A DNA stretch of 64,000 nucleotides, from contig NZ_CP139141.1 in assembly GCF_034059295.1 (NCBI RefSeq), forward strand, positions 2,587,001 to 2,651,000, given 5' to 3'. Below are positions 18,428 to 26,469 of the stretch, in pieces; the stretch's first letter is position 1; the number at the start of each line of letters is the position of its first letter. Made by a program: the position numbers and the translations under genes. The notes below the pieces were generated by a model. The model searched no databases and was not told where the DNA came from. It saw nothing but the letters and a program-made list of their open reading frames with translations. This stretch comes from Pseudomonas sp. HR96 (lineage in GTDB: Bacteria; Pseudomonadota; Gammaproteobacteria; Pseudomonadales; Pseudomonadaceae).

Positions 18428-19615
18428 TCAGTCGCCGCCACGCATCCGCCGGGCCAGGAAAAACACCCCCAACCCAGCCAACGCCGTCACTGCGCCAATG
18501 TACCCGGTGCTGGTCCAGCCCAGCCCCGCGGTAATCGCCATGCCGCCGAACCAGGGCCCCAGCGCGTTGGCCAGGTTGAACGCGGCATGGTTGGACGCCG
18601 CTGCCAAACTGGGCGCCTCATGGGCGATGTCCATCAGGCGGATCTGCAACGGCGCGGCGAGGGCGACCATGGTGCCGATCAGGCCGATGCCCAGCAGCAC
18701 ACCCCATAGCGAACCGGCGGCGAACGGGAAGAACAGCAGCACGGCGATTGCCCACACCAGCACCACGCCGACAGCGCGAAACTGCAGGCGGTCGAACAGT
18801 TTGCCGCCGGCGATGTTGCCGATGATGCCGCCCACGCCAAAGGCCGCCAGGCCGAAAGGAATCCACTGGGCGGTGACGTGGGTGACGTCGAGCATGGTCG
18901 GCGCCAGGTAACTGAACACGCAGAACATCCCGGAAAAGCCCACGGCACCAATCGCCAGCGCCATCCACACCTGCGGCTTGGTGAATGCGCGCAATTCCTT
19001 GCGCGGGTCGCTGCGCGGCTCGTCGCGGCGGTCGGGTACGTACTGCCAGACCAGCACAATCGTCAACAGAGCGATGGCCCCGACCAAAGCGAACGCCGAG
19101 CGCCAACCAAACCACTGCCCCAGGAAGGTGGCGATCGGATTGCCCAGCAGCATGGCCGAGGTCAGGCCGATCATCACCCGTGCCACGGCGCTGGCGCGGT
19201 GGGCCGCCGGGACCATGCTCGAGGCGACCACCGCCGCGATGCCGAAGTAGGCGCCGTGGGGCAGGCCGCTGATGAAGCGGAACACCAGCAGGGCGTTGGC
19301 CGAGGGAGTGAACGCGGTGGCGAGGTTGCCCAGGGCATACAGCACCATCAGCAGCATCAGCATGTGCTTGCGCAGCAGCTTGGCGCCGAGAATCGCCAGC
19401 AGCGGGGCGCCGACCATGACCCCCAGGGCGTAGGCGCTGATGGCGTGGCCGACCTGCGGCTCGCTCAGGTGCAGGTTGCTGGCGATATCGGGCATCAACC
19501 CCATGATGGCGAACTCGCCGGTACCGATGGCAAAGGCGCCCACGGCCATGGCGGCTTCCATCTTGGCCGCTTCGCGCGCGGGCAGAACCTGCCCCAGGGT
19601 TTGCTGGGTGGACAT
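18428..19615 (-). CDS. MFS transporter, DHA1/AraJ-like efflux permease
   Basis: A 395-residue, 12-helix permease with the DHA1 N-terminal signature (AVGAFAIGTGEFAIMGLMPDIASNL), motif A-like LGAKLLRKHML and motif C-like GLPHGAYFGIAAVVAS. Proteins of this type export sugars, drugs or purines. The ATG at 19615 gives the family-typical start; the frame stays open beyond it. It diverges from a second MFS gene starting at 19810, so the 194 bp between them is a shared promoter region. Confidence 0.85.
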   Translation of the reverse strand: MSTQQTLGQVLPAREAAKMEAAMAVGAFAIGTGEFAIMGLMPDIASNLHLSEPQVGHAISAYALGVMVGAPLLAILGAKLLRKHMLMLLMVLYALGNLATAFTPSANALLVFRFISGLPHGAYFGIAAVVASSMVPAAHRASAVARVMIGLTSAMLLGNPIATFLGQWFGWRSAFALVGAIALLTIVLVWQYVPDRRDEPRSDPRKELRAFTKPQVWMALAIGAVGFSGMFCVFSYLAPTMLDVTHVTAQWIPFGLAAFGVGGIIGNIAGGKLFDRLQFRAVGVVLVWAIAVLLFFPFAAGSLWGVLLGIGLIGTMVALAAPLQIRLMDIAHEAPSLAAASNHAAFNLANALGPWFGGMAITAGLGWTSTGYIGAVTALAGLGVFFLARRMRGGD

Positions 19616-19809
19616 GCGTGGCTCCAGTGACAGTACGAAAAAAAGCATTGAAGCGTCTAGAACAGGCATCCGCGCCAGAGTTCCGGGCGCAGTGCGACCT
19701 GCGCGAGTTTGCCACAGGCAGGGCCTGCAATCGGCCAAGCGGCTGGCACAGGTCGGTCAGGCAGTGCATGCTGTCGGCCTTTTCCGCTCACCGAGGACAT
19801 TGCCGCTCC

Positions 19810-20973
19810 ATGGCTCATTCGCTCAACCCACGGGTCTACGTACTGACCTTCACCGCCTTTGTGATGTTGTCTTCGGAGTTCATCGTCGCCGGCCTGTTGC
19901 CGCAGATCGCCACGGCGTTGCAGATCAGCATCGGCGACGCCGGCTGGCTGGTGACCGCCTTTGCCGTGGGCATGGGCGTCAGCGCGCCGGTGATCGCGGC
20001 CTTCACTCACAAGGTCAGCCTGCGCCACCTGCTGATTGCCGCCTGTGTGGCGTTGGTGCTGGGCAACACCTTATGCGCGGTGACGCGCCAGTTTCCCCTG
20101 CTGCTGCTCGGCCGCGCCCTGGGCGGGGTCGGCGTGGCCATCTTCTGGACCAACGCGGCGCTGACGGCCGCAGCGATCAGCGCGCCCGAGGTCAAGACCC
20201 TGGCCATGTCGCGGGTGCTGATCGGCGTGTCGATCGCCTCGGTGGTCGGTGTGCCGTTGGGCAAGGCGGTCAGCGACCTGTGGGGCTGGTCCGAGGCGCT
20301 GGTGCTGATGGCCGTACTCAGCGTGCTGGCGCTGCTGATGGTCATGCGCTGGGTGCAGGTGCCGGCCGGCGACCCTCAGCAGGCCCATCCGAGCCTGGCC
20401 CAGAGGCTCAAGGCGCTGGGCAGCCGGGAGATTGCCCTGGCGCTGCTCAGCTATCTGCTGGTGTTCGGCGGCATCATGGCGCTGTTCAGCTACCTGGCGA
20501 CTTTTCTGATCCGCTACAGCGACCTGCCGGCCGGCTATGTCACGCCGCTGCTGGCGCTGTACGGGGTCGCCGATATCGTCGGCAACCTGCTGATTGCCAA
20601 GCGGGTACCCGACCCGCTGGACGGCCTGTTCAAACGCCTGCTGGTGGTACTGGGCCTGGCGATGCTGGCGCTGTCGCTGTTCGGCACCCGGCTCTGGCTG
20701 CTGCCACTGGTGATCGTGGTGATCGGCGGCTGCCATGCCGCCAGCGGCCTGCTGACCGGCCTCGACATTCTGCGCCGGGCCGGAGCCAACGCGCGTCTGG
20801 TCGGGGCCTTCAATGTGGCGGCCATCAATGTCGGGATCGTGCTGGGGGCATTGACTGGCGGCCTGCTCATCGACCACGTTGGCCTGCAGTTCATCGGCTG
20901 CCTGGGCGCAGCCTTCATCGCCCTGGCACTGCTGACCCGGGCCTGCATGCCGCCAGCCCGGCCGGCCAGCTGA
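19810..20973 (+). CDS. MFS transporter, DHA1 family
   Basis: A 387-residue permease with 12 hydrophobic segments, starting AHSLNPRVYVLTFTAFVMLSSEFIVAGLLPQIA and containing FTHKVSLRHLL (motif A position) and RALGGVGVAIFWTNAALTAAA. It is distantly similar in layout to the divergent MFS gene at 18428. Substrate is unknown. The longer open frame upstream (from 19618) is rejected because it covers the shared promoter region. Confidence 0.8.
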   Translation: MAHSLNPRVYVLTFTAFVMLSSEFIVAGLLPQIATALQISIGDAGWLVTAFAVGMGVSAPVIAAFTHKVSLRHLLIAACVALVLGNTLCAVTRQFPLLLLGRALGGVGVAIFWTNAALTAAAISAPEVKTLAMSRVLIGVSIASVVGVPLGKAVSDLWGWSEALVLMAVLSVLALLMVMRWVQVPAGDPQQAHPSLAQRLKALGSREIALALLSYLLVFGGIMALFSYLATFLIRYSDLPAGYVTPLLALYGVADIVGNLLIAKRVPDPLDGLFKRLLVVLGLAMLALSLFGTRLWLLPLVIVVIGGCHAASGLLTGLDILRRAGANARLVGAFNVAAINVGIVLGALTGGLLIDHVGLQFIGCLGAAFIALALLTRACMPPARPAS

Positions 20974-21003
20974 GCGCGGCCGGCGTTGCTGGCACCTGCG
21001 GGG

Positions 21004-21162
21004 TTACTTCTTGTCGGCGTCAGCGTCGGACTTCTGCATCTGCACCGAGGCCTTGCTCTTGTCGGAGTTGTCGTTGTTGTTCTTGCTGCTGCTGTCGAAG
21101 CAGCCGTTGAGGGCGGCCATGCAGACAATCAGGATCAATGGGCGGATCAAGGAAGTGGTCAT
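21004..21162 (-). CDS. Small lipoprotein
   Basis: A 52-residue protein with a lipoprotein signal peptide (TTSLIRPLILIVCMAALNGC; lipobox LNGC with Cys near residue 21) and a short hydrophilic tail rich in Asn, Asp, Ser and Lys (SSSKNNNDNSDKSKASV). AGGAG precedes the ATG. The mature part is only about 30 residues and looks unstructured. It lies downstream of the SDR gene, 28 bp after its end, and is probably cotranscribed with it. Confidence 0.7.
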   Translation of the reverse strand: MTTSLIRPLILIVCMAALNGCFDSSSKNNNDNSDKSKASVQMQKSDADADKK

Positions 21163-21190
21163 GTCGTGCTCCTGAGGATAGAAAGGTCGT

Positions 21191-22048
21191 TTACAGCATG
21201 GGTTTGCCGCCGGTGACGCCGAACCGCGAGCCGGAAACATAGCTGGATTCGTCCGACGCCAGCAGCACATACAAAGGCGCCACTTCCACGGGCTGGCCAG
21301 GGCGTTTGAGCGGGGTCTGCGAACCGAATGCCTTGACCTCGTCGCTGGGCATGGTCGAGACGATCAGCGGCGTCCAGATCGGCCCTGGGGCCACGCTGTT
21401 GACGCGGATATTGCGCTCGCCAAGCATCTGCGCCAGGCCGCCGGTAAAGTTGGCGATGGCGCCCTTGGTGGTGGCGTAGGCCAGCAGCGAGGGGCTGGGC
21501 ATGTCCGAGTTCACCGAGCTGGTGTTGATGATCGAGCTGCCCGCCGGCATGTGCGGCAGCGCCGCCTGGCAGATGCGGAACATCGCCGTGATGTTGACGT
21601 TGACCGTGCGCAGCCATTCCTCGTCGGGGATTTCCTCGAGCGTGGCATGGGTCTGCTGGAAGGCGGCGTTGTTCACCAGCACGTCGATGCGGCCGAACTG
21701 CTGCACGGTGCGTTGCACCACGTCCAGGCACTGACTGCGCTCGGCCAGGTCGCCAGGCAGCAGCAGGCACTCGCGTCCGGCGGATTGCACCCAGTGTGCG
21801 GTCTCGCGGGCATCGTCGTGCTCGTCGAGGTAGGCGATGGCGACATCCGCGCCTTCGCGGGCGAAGGCAATGGCCACCGCGCGGCCAATGCCGCTGTCAC
21901 CGCCGGTGATCAGCGCCACCTTGCCGGCGAGGCGGCCATGGCCGACGTAACTGTCCTCGCCGCAATCAGGGACGGGCTGCATGCGCTGCTGACTGCCGGG
22001 CACGGCTTGCGGCTGCTCGGCGAAGGGCGGGGTGGGGTAGGTTTTCAT
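21191..22048 (-). CDS. SDR family NAD(P)-dependent oxidoreductase (YghA-like)
   Basis: A 285-residue short-chain dehydrogenase with an N-terminal extension (PTPPFAEQPQAVPGSQQRMQPVPDCGEDSY) typical of the YghA/GsiB-like stress-induced subgroup. Seen are the dinucleotide motif TGGDSGIG (about residues 48-55), NNAA, Ser in INTSSVNS, and the catalytic Tyr-Lys in YATTKG, then PGPIWTP. A GGAG precedes the ATG. It probably reduces aldehydes or sugars under stress; the substrate is unknown. Confidence 0.85.
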   Translation of the reverse strand: MKTYPTPPFAEQPQAVPGSQQRMQPVPDCGEDSYVGHGRLAGKVALITGGDSGIGRAVAIAFAREGADVAIAYLDEHDDARETAHWVQSAGRECLLLPGDLAERSQCLDVVQRTVQQFGRIDVLVNNAAFQQTHATLEEIPDEEWLRTVNVNITAMFRICQAALPHMPAGSSIINTSSVNSDMPSPSLLAYATTKGAIANFTGGLAQMLGERNIRVNSVAPGPIWTPLIVSTMPSDEVKAFGSQTPLKRPGQPVEVAPLYVLLASDESSYVSGSRFGVTGGKPML

Positions 22049-22159
22049 GGCGTTGCTCCAGAAGAGGAATCGGGCCTGCTAGATTTTCCGACTGGAGTGG
22101 GTGGAGCAGGGTTCAGGATTTTTTCTGTGGGGTAGGCTGTGCAGGCGGTTGAGCCGCGC

Positions 22160-22723
22160 TCAATCGAGCAGCGGCCCACACATCCGGTAGGTTTCGATCA
22201 ACGAGTCGAACAAGCCGATGTCCGAGCGGCTGCGGGCCAGCAACTGGGCGCCCGCCACCGCAGCGAAGATGGCCCGGGCGCGGGCCTCGTGCTGCTCGAC
22301 CGGGCCGATCCGGGCGGCCGCCAGTTGTCGCTGCAGCCACTGGATATTGACCTCGGCGAAGGCCTGGATCTCCCGGGTCAGTTCGCTGGGCAGGTTGTCG
22401 GTTTCCGCGCCGAGGAAACTGCCCAGGCACAGGCGGTTTTCGGCTTCCAGGGAGCGGCGAAAGATTTGCGGAAAACGCTGCAGGGCTGCCGCAGGCCCGG
22501 TTGATTCGGCACTGAGGGCCTCAAGGGCGGCAGCGCCGTCCTGCCAATAGCGCCGCGCCACCTCCACGCCCAGGTCTGCCTTGCTCGGGAAGTGGTAGTA
22601 GATGCTCGCCGCCTTGATGCCCACGGCCTGGGCCAGGTCGCGGTAGTTCAAACCGTTGTAGCCCTGGGACTGGGCGATCCGGGTGGCAGCCAGGAGAATG
22701 GCCTCTCGGGCGTTGCTGTTCAT
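22160..22723 (-). CDS. TetR/AcrR family transcriptional regulator
   Basis: A 187-residue regulator. The N-terminal domain REAILLAATRIAQSQGYNGLNYRDLAQAVGIKAASIYYHFPSKADLG is a classic TetR helix-turn-helix. It lies 136 bp downstream of the GST gene on the same strand, and two identical palindromes lie in the GST promoter (23587-23602 and 23648-23662), which makes an autoregulated gst-tetR unit likely. The ligand is probably an electrophile, judging from the neighbouring GST, but this is inference. Confidence 0.85.
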   Translation of the reverse strand: MNSNAREAILLAATRIAQSQGYNGLNYRDLAQAVGIKAASIYYHFPSKADLGVEVARRYWQDGAAALEALSAESTGPAAALQRFPQIFRRSLEAENRLCLGSFLGAETDNLPSELTREIQAFAEVNIQWLQRQLAAARIGPVEQHEARARAIFAAVAGAQLLARSRSDIGLFDSLIETYRMCGPLLD

Positions 22724-22859
22724 GTCAGGGCCGGCGTGCGCTCGTAACGATGTCTGGGGGCCGCCAAGATAGCGGGGTTTTCCCGGCAAGCCAATAAGCG
22801 GCTGGCCGGGCACCGGCACAACCGCCGGGCCGCCATCAAGGACAGCGGCCCGCTTGCGG

Positions 22860-23555
22860 TCACTTGCCATCCAGCTCCGCCACGCCGCTCTGGCCATCTG
22901 CATACGCCGCCTTGAACGCCGGCCGTTGCTGCCAGCGCTGCCAGTAGCTGTCCAGGTGCTCGAAGCGCTCGTCGAGCGGCGTCGCGTTGACCGGAAACTT
23001 GGAAAAGGCGATGGCGGTCGCCAGGGTGATGTCGGCGAAGGTCGGCTCGGCGCCGCCCAGCAGCCACTCACGGCCGTCAGCCAGGTGTCGGTTGACCAGC
23101 GCGGCATGGGCCAGCGCCTCCTTGCGGCAATGCTCGCCCCAGGCTTCGTTGCGGGTCAGCTCCAGCTTGAAGCCCAACCCGGTGTGCAGGACATGGAAGG
23201 CGGTGACGATGCGGTACAGGATGTGCACCCACACGCGGTTGTCCCACATGCTGTCCAGCCCTTGCTCCAGCGGCGTTTCACCCATGATCTTGCGCCCAGG
23301 CCAGGCCTGGTCCAGATAGCGCGCGATGGCTGCCGTCTCGGCGAGGTAGCTGCCGTCGGCCAGCTCCAAGGTCGGCGTTTCGCCCCACGGGTTCATGTTC
23401 AAGTGCCGCCAGCCACGCTGCTGACCACCGGGCGCCATGTCGTAGATGATCTCTTCGAACTGGTCGGCGATGCCTTTTTCATGCAGGAACAGGCGCAGGC
23501 GCTGCGGGTTGGGGAACGCCGAGGGTGAGGTATACAGCTTGAGGGGAGCGGGCAT
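22860..23555 (-). CDS. Glutathione S-transferase family protein
   Basis: A 231-residue cytosolic GST. The N-terminal thioredoxin-fold half (LKLYTSPSAFPNPQRLRLFLHEKG ... MNPWGETPTLELADGSYLAETAAIARYLD) carries the cis-Pro and the SNAIL/TRAIL-like ETAAIARYL motif. The C-terminal helical half has the conserved PTFADITLATA capping box. It is expected to conjugate glutathione to electrophiles. Its promoter has two copies of a palindrome attributed to the downstream TetR. Confidence 0.85.
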   Translation of the reverse strand: MPAPLKLYTSPSAFPNPQRLRLFLHEKGIADQFEEIIYDMAPGGQQRGWRHLNMNPWGETPTLELADGSYLAETAAIARYLDQAWPGRKIMGETPLEQGLDSMWDNRVWVHILYRIVTAFHVLHTGLGFKLELTRNEAWGEHCRKEALAHAALVNRHLADGREWLLGGAEPTFADITLATAIAFSKFPVNATPLDERFEHLDSYWQRWQQRPAFKAAYADGQSGVAELDGK

Positions 23556-23586
23556 AAGGGAGGACCTTGGAAGGATGATGAAGGGG

Positions 23587-23602
23587 CCTAACAGTTGTTA
23601 GG
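23587..23602. promoter_or_regulatory. Operator candidate 1 upstream of gst
   Basis: CCTAAC-AGTT-GTTAGG is a perfect 6-bp inverted repeat with a 4-bp spacer, 32 bp upstream of the GST start codon. A second copy lies 60 bp farther upstream. Confidence 0.6.
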
Positions 23603-23647
23603 CTGGAGTGCAGATTGCGCCCTGGCGGCAATTCGGTCAATGACTAA

Positions 23648-23662
23648 CTAACAGTTGTTAGG
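23648..23662. promoter_or_regulatory. Operator candidate 2 upstream of gst
   Basis: CTAACAGTTGTTAGG repeats operator 1 exactly over 15 bp, with centre-to-centre spacing of 60 bp, about six helical turns, so the two sites would face the same side of the DNA. Confidence 0.6.
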
Positions 23663-23710
23663 TTTGCCTGGACCAACGGTCGATCCTAGCCTGGATTGAT
23701 CGCTGTACCG

Positions 23711-23758
23711 GGCGAGGGGGTAGGGGGCACAGCCCCCCTGGAGCCGCCAGGCCGTTTT
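23711..23758. repeat. Solitary REP-like palindrome
   Basis: AGGGGGC-ACA-GCCCCCCT is followed by GGAGCCGCCAGGCCGTTTTG, resembling one arm of the REPINs at 10-13 kb. It lies 12 bp after the lldD stop and may also stop transcription. Confidence 0.5.
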
Positions 23759-23769
23759 GGTCCTGGAGA

Positions 23770-24909
23770 TCAGACACCCGGCACCAGCGATTCACGACCG
23801 ATTTCGGCCACCGATCGCGCCCCGGTCAGCACCATGGCGACGCGCATTTCCTTCTCGATCAAGTCCAGCAGATTGCTCACGCCGGCCCCCCCGGCTACCG
23901 CCAGGGCGTAGATGAAGGCGCGGCCCAGCAGCACCGTGTCGGCGCCCAGGGCGATCATGCGCACGATGTCCAGGCCGCTGCGGATGCCGGAGTCGGCAAG
24001 GATGGCCAGCTGGCCCTTGACGGCGTCGGCGATGGCCGGCAGCGCGCGGGCGCTGGACAGCACGCCGTCGAGCTGGCGGCCGCCGTGGTTGGAGACGACG
24101 ATGCCGTCGGCGCCGAAGCTGACAGCGTCGCGGGCGTCCTGCGGGTCGAGGATGCCCTTGATGACCATCGGCCCCTGCCAGTAGTCGCGAATCCACTCCA
24201 GGTCCTTCCAGGAGATCGAGGGGTCGAAATTGCTGCCCAGCCAGCCGATGTAATCGGCCAGGCCCGTGGGGTTGCCGCGATAGGCGCTGATATTGCCCAG
24301 ATCATGGGGCCGGCCGAGCAGGCCGACGTCCCAGGCCCAGGCCGGATGGCTGAAGGCTTGCAACATGCGTCGCAGCGGGCCGTGGGCGCCGCTCATGCCG
24401 GAGTGGGCATCGCGGTAGCGCGCGCCGGGCACGGGCATGTCGACGGTGAAGATCAGTGTGGTGACCCCGGCGGCCCTGGCGCGCTCCAGCGCGTTCTTCA
24501 TGAAGCCGCGATCCTTGAGCACATAGAGTTGAAACCACATCGGCCGGCTCAGGTGCGGCGCGACTTCTTCGATCGGGCACACCGACACGGTCGACAGGGT
24601 GAAGGCAATGCCCTTGGCGTCGGCCGCCTTGGCCGCCTGCACTTCACCGCGGCGGGCGAACATGCCGAGCAGGCCCACCGGGCCCAGCGCCGCCGGCATG
24701 CTCAGGGTCTGGCCGAACAGGGTGGTGCTCAGGTCGAGTTCGGACATGTTGCGCAGCACGCCCTGGCGCAGGGCGATGTCAGCCAGGTCGCTGACGTTGT
24801 GCCGCAGGGTGTGCTCGGCATAGGCGCCACCGTCGGCGTAATGGAACAGGAAGGGTGGCAGTTTGCGTTCGGCGGCGGCGCGGTAGTCGGTGGAGGCCGA
24901 AATGATCAT
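23770..24909 (-). CDS. lldD: FMN-dependent L-lactate dehydrogenase
   Basis: A 379-residue membrane-associated flavoprotein that oxidises L-lactate to pyruvate and feeds the respiratory chain. Family features are [28 protein letters not shown] at the N terminus, [50 protein letters not shown] and the active-site [10 protein letters not shown] (about residues 271-280) followed by [14 protein letters not shown]. There is no lactate permease beside it; an ArsR-type regulator lies 63 bp upstream on the same strand, suggesting an arsR-lldD unit. Confidence 0.88.
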   Translation of the reverse strand: MIISASTDYRAAAERKLPPFLFHYADGGAYAEHTLRHNVSDLADIALRQGVLRNMSELDLSTTLFGQTLSMPAALGPVGLLGMFARRGEVQAAKAADAKGIAFTLSTVSVCPIEEVAPHLSRPMWFQLYVLKDRGFMKNALERARAAGVTTLIFTVDMPVPGARYRDAHSGMSGAHGPLRRMLQAFSHPAWAWDVGLLGRPHDLGNISAYRGNPTGLADYIGWLGSNFDPSISWKDLEWIRDYWQGPMVIKGILDPQDARDAVSFGADGIVVSNHGGRQLDGVLSSARALPAIADAVKGQLAILADSGIRSGLDIVRMIALGADTVLLGRAFIYALAVAGGAGVSNLLDLIEKEMRVAMVLTGARSVAEIGRESLVPGV

Positions 24910-24972
24910 CGGTAACCTGCTCTCTTGTGGGATGGGCTGCTCTGTATATAGCCCATCTGACCGCTCGAGCGC

Positions 24973-25272
24973 CTATCGCTGGGAAAGAATCGCCGCCAGC
25001 AGCCCGGGAAAGCGCGCCTCCAGCACGTCGCGGCGCAGGGAATTCATGTGCGTGGTGCCGGCGCTGCGGGTGTGCACCAGGCCGGCGTCACGCAGCACGC
25101 GAAAGTGATGGGACATGCTCGACTTGGGCCGCCCGCCGTCCAGTTCGCCGCAGGTGGCCTCGGTAACCCCGGCCAGGCAACGGACGATTTCCATGCGCAC
25201 GGGGTCGCTCAACGCGTGCAACAGGCGTTCGAGGGTCAGGTCTTCGGGGGTAGGGTGGAGGAAGGCGCGCAT
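24973..25272 (-). CDS. ArsR family HTH regulator
   Basis: A 99-residue winged-helix repressor: LERLLHALSDPVRMEIVRCLAGV ... GGRPKSSMSHHFRVLRDAGLVHTRSAGTTHMNSL. There is no cysteine metal-binding motif (ELCVCDL) in the recognition region; the single CGELDG Cys and the lone CL suggest redox or small-molecule sensing rather than arsenic. It is divergent from xenA across a 95-bp gap holding a strong palindrome at 25310-25327. The start at ATG 25272 has no good ribosome-binding site; an upstream start is possible. Confidence 0.8.
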   Translation of the reverse strand: MRAFLHPTPEDLTLERLLHALSDPVRMEIVRCLAGVTEATCGELDGGRPKSSMSHHFRVLRDAGLVHTRSAGTTHMNSLRRDVLEARFPGLLAAILSQR

Positions 25273-25309
25273 GGGGCGAATGATAACAGGGGTATCGCTG
25301 ATTACCATA

Positions 25310-25327
25310 GTTCGATTACTATCGAAC
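25310..25327. promoter_or_regulatory. Operator candidate between arsR and xenA
   Basis: GTTCGAT-TACT-ATCGAAC has perfect 7-bp arms around 4 bp, placed 37 bp upstream of the arsR start and 40 bp upstream of xenA, where one repressor could control both directions. Confidence 0.6.
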
Positions 25328-25367
25328 CATTGCCACTTGTCATTCACCCATCTTATGGAGTCTCACC

Positions 25368-26459
25368 ATGGCTGCTTTGTTCGAACCCTACACGCTCAAG
25401 GACGTCACCTTGCGCAACCGCATCGCGATTCCGCCGATGTGCCAGTACATGGCCAATGACGGCATCGTCAACGATTGGCACCAGGTGCACCTGGCCGGCA
25501 TGGCTCGCGGTGGCGCCGGCCTGCTGGTGGTGGAAGCCACCGCCGTGGCCCCTGAAGGCCGCATCACCCCCGGCTGCGCGGGTATCTGGAGCGATGCCCA
25601 CGCCGAGGCTTTCGTGCCCATGGTCAAGGCGATCAAGGCTGCCGGCTCCGTGCCGGGCATCCAGATTGCCCACGCCGGGCGCAAGGCCAGCGCCAACCGT
25701 CCGTGGGAGGGCGATGATCACCTGGCTGAAAATGACCCGCGCGGCTGGCAGACCCTTGCGCCGTCGGCCATCGCCTTCGGTGCCAACCTGCCGAAAGTGC
25801 CCAAGGCCATGACCTTGGACGACATCGCCCGGGTCAAGCAGAACTTCGTCGACGCCGCGCGCCGCGCCCGTGATGCCGGCTTTGAGTGGATCGAGCTGCA
25901 CTTCGCCCACGGTTACCTGGGCCAGAGCTTCTTCTCCGAGCACTCCAACCAGCGCACCGACGCCTACGGTGGCAGCTTCGACAACCGTTGCCGTTTCCTG
26001 CTGGAGACCCTCGCTGCGGTTCGCGAAGTCTGGCCGGAGCATCTGCCACTGACCGCGCGGTTCGGCGTGCTGGAGTATGACGGTCGTGACGAGCAGACCC
26101 TCGAAGAGTCCATCGAACTGGCGCGCCGCTTCAAGGCCGGCGGCCTGGATCTGTTGAGCGTCAGCGTCGGGTTCACCATCCCTGAGACAGACATCCCGTG
26201 GGGCCCGGCTTTCATGGGGCCGATCGCCGAACGTGTGCGCCGCGAAGCGGGCCTGCCGGTGACCTCGGCATGGGGCTTCGGCACCCCGCAACTGGCTGAA
26301 GCAGCGTTGCAGGCCGGCCATCTCGACTTGGTGTCGGTGGGGCGCGCACACCTGGCCGATCCGCACTGGGCGTACTTCGCCGCCAAGGAATTGCAGGTCG
26401 ACAAGGCCTCCTGGACCCTGCCGGCGCCCTACGCCCATTGGCTGGAACGCTACCGCTGA
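25368..26459 (+). CDS. xenA: Xenobiotic reductase A-type old yellow enzyme
   Basis: A 363-residue FMN-dependent ene-reductase of the old yellow enzyme family, closely resembling P. putida XenA by sequence memory. The XenA-specific active-site residues are in place: C25 and Y27 in PPMCQYM, and the substrate-anion pair His in ELHFAHGYLGQSFFSEHSNQR (about H178/H181). It reduces activated C=C bonds and can attack nitrate esters and nitroaromatics. TGGAG precedes the ATG. Its divergent ArsR-like neighbour and the shared palindrome suggest inducible expression. Confidence 0.9.
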   Translation: MAALFEPYTLKDVTLRNRIAIPPMCQYMANDGIVNDWHQVHLAGMARGGAGLLVVEATAVAPEGRITPGCAGIWSDAHAEAFVPMVKAIKAAGSVPGIQIAHAGRKASANRPWEGDDHLAENDPRGWQTLAPSAIAFGANLPKVPKAMTLDDIARVKQNFVDAARRARDAGFEWIELHFAHGYLGQSFFSEHSNQRTDAYGGSFDNRCRFLLETLAAVREVWPEHLPLTARFGVLEYDGRDEQTLEESIELARRFKAGGLDLLSVSVGFTIPETDIPWGPAFMGPIAERVRREAGLPVTSAWGFGTPQLAEAALQAGHLDLVSVGRAHLADPHWAYFAAKELQVDKASWTLPAPYAHWLERYR

Positions 26460-26469
26460 GGCCGGCAGT

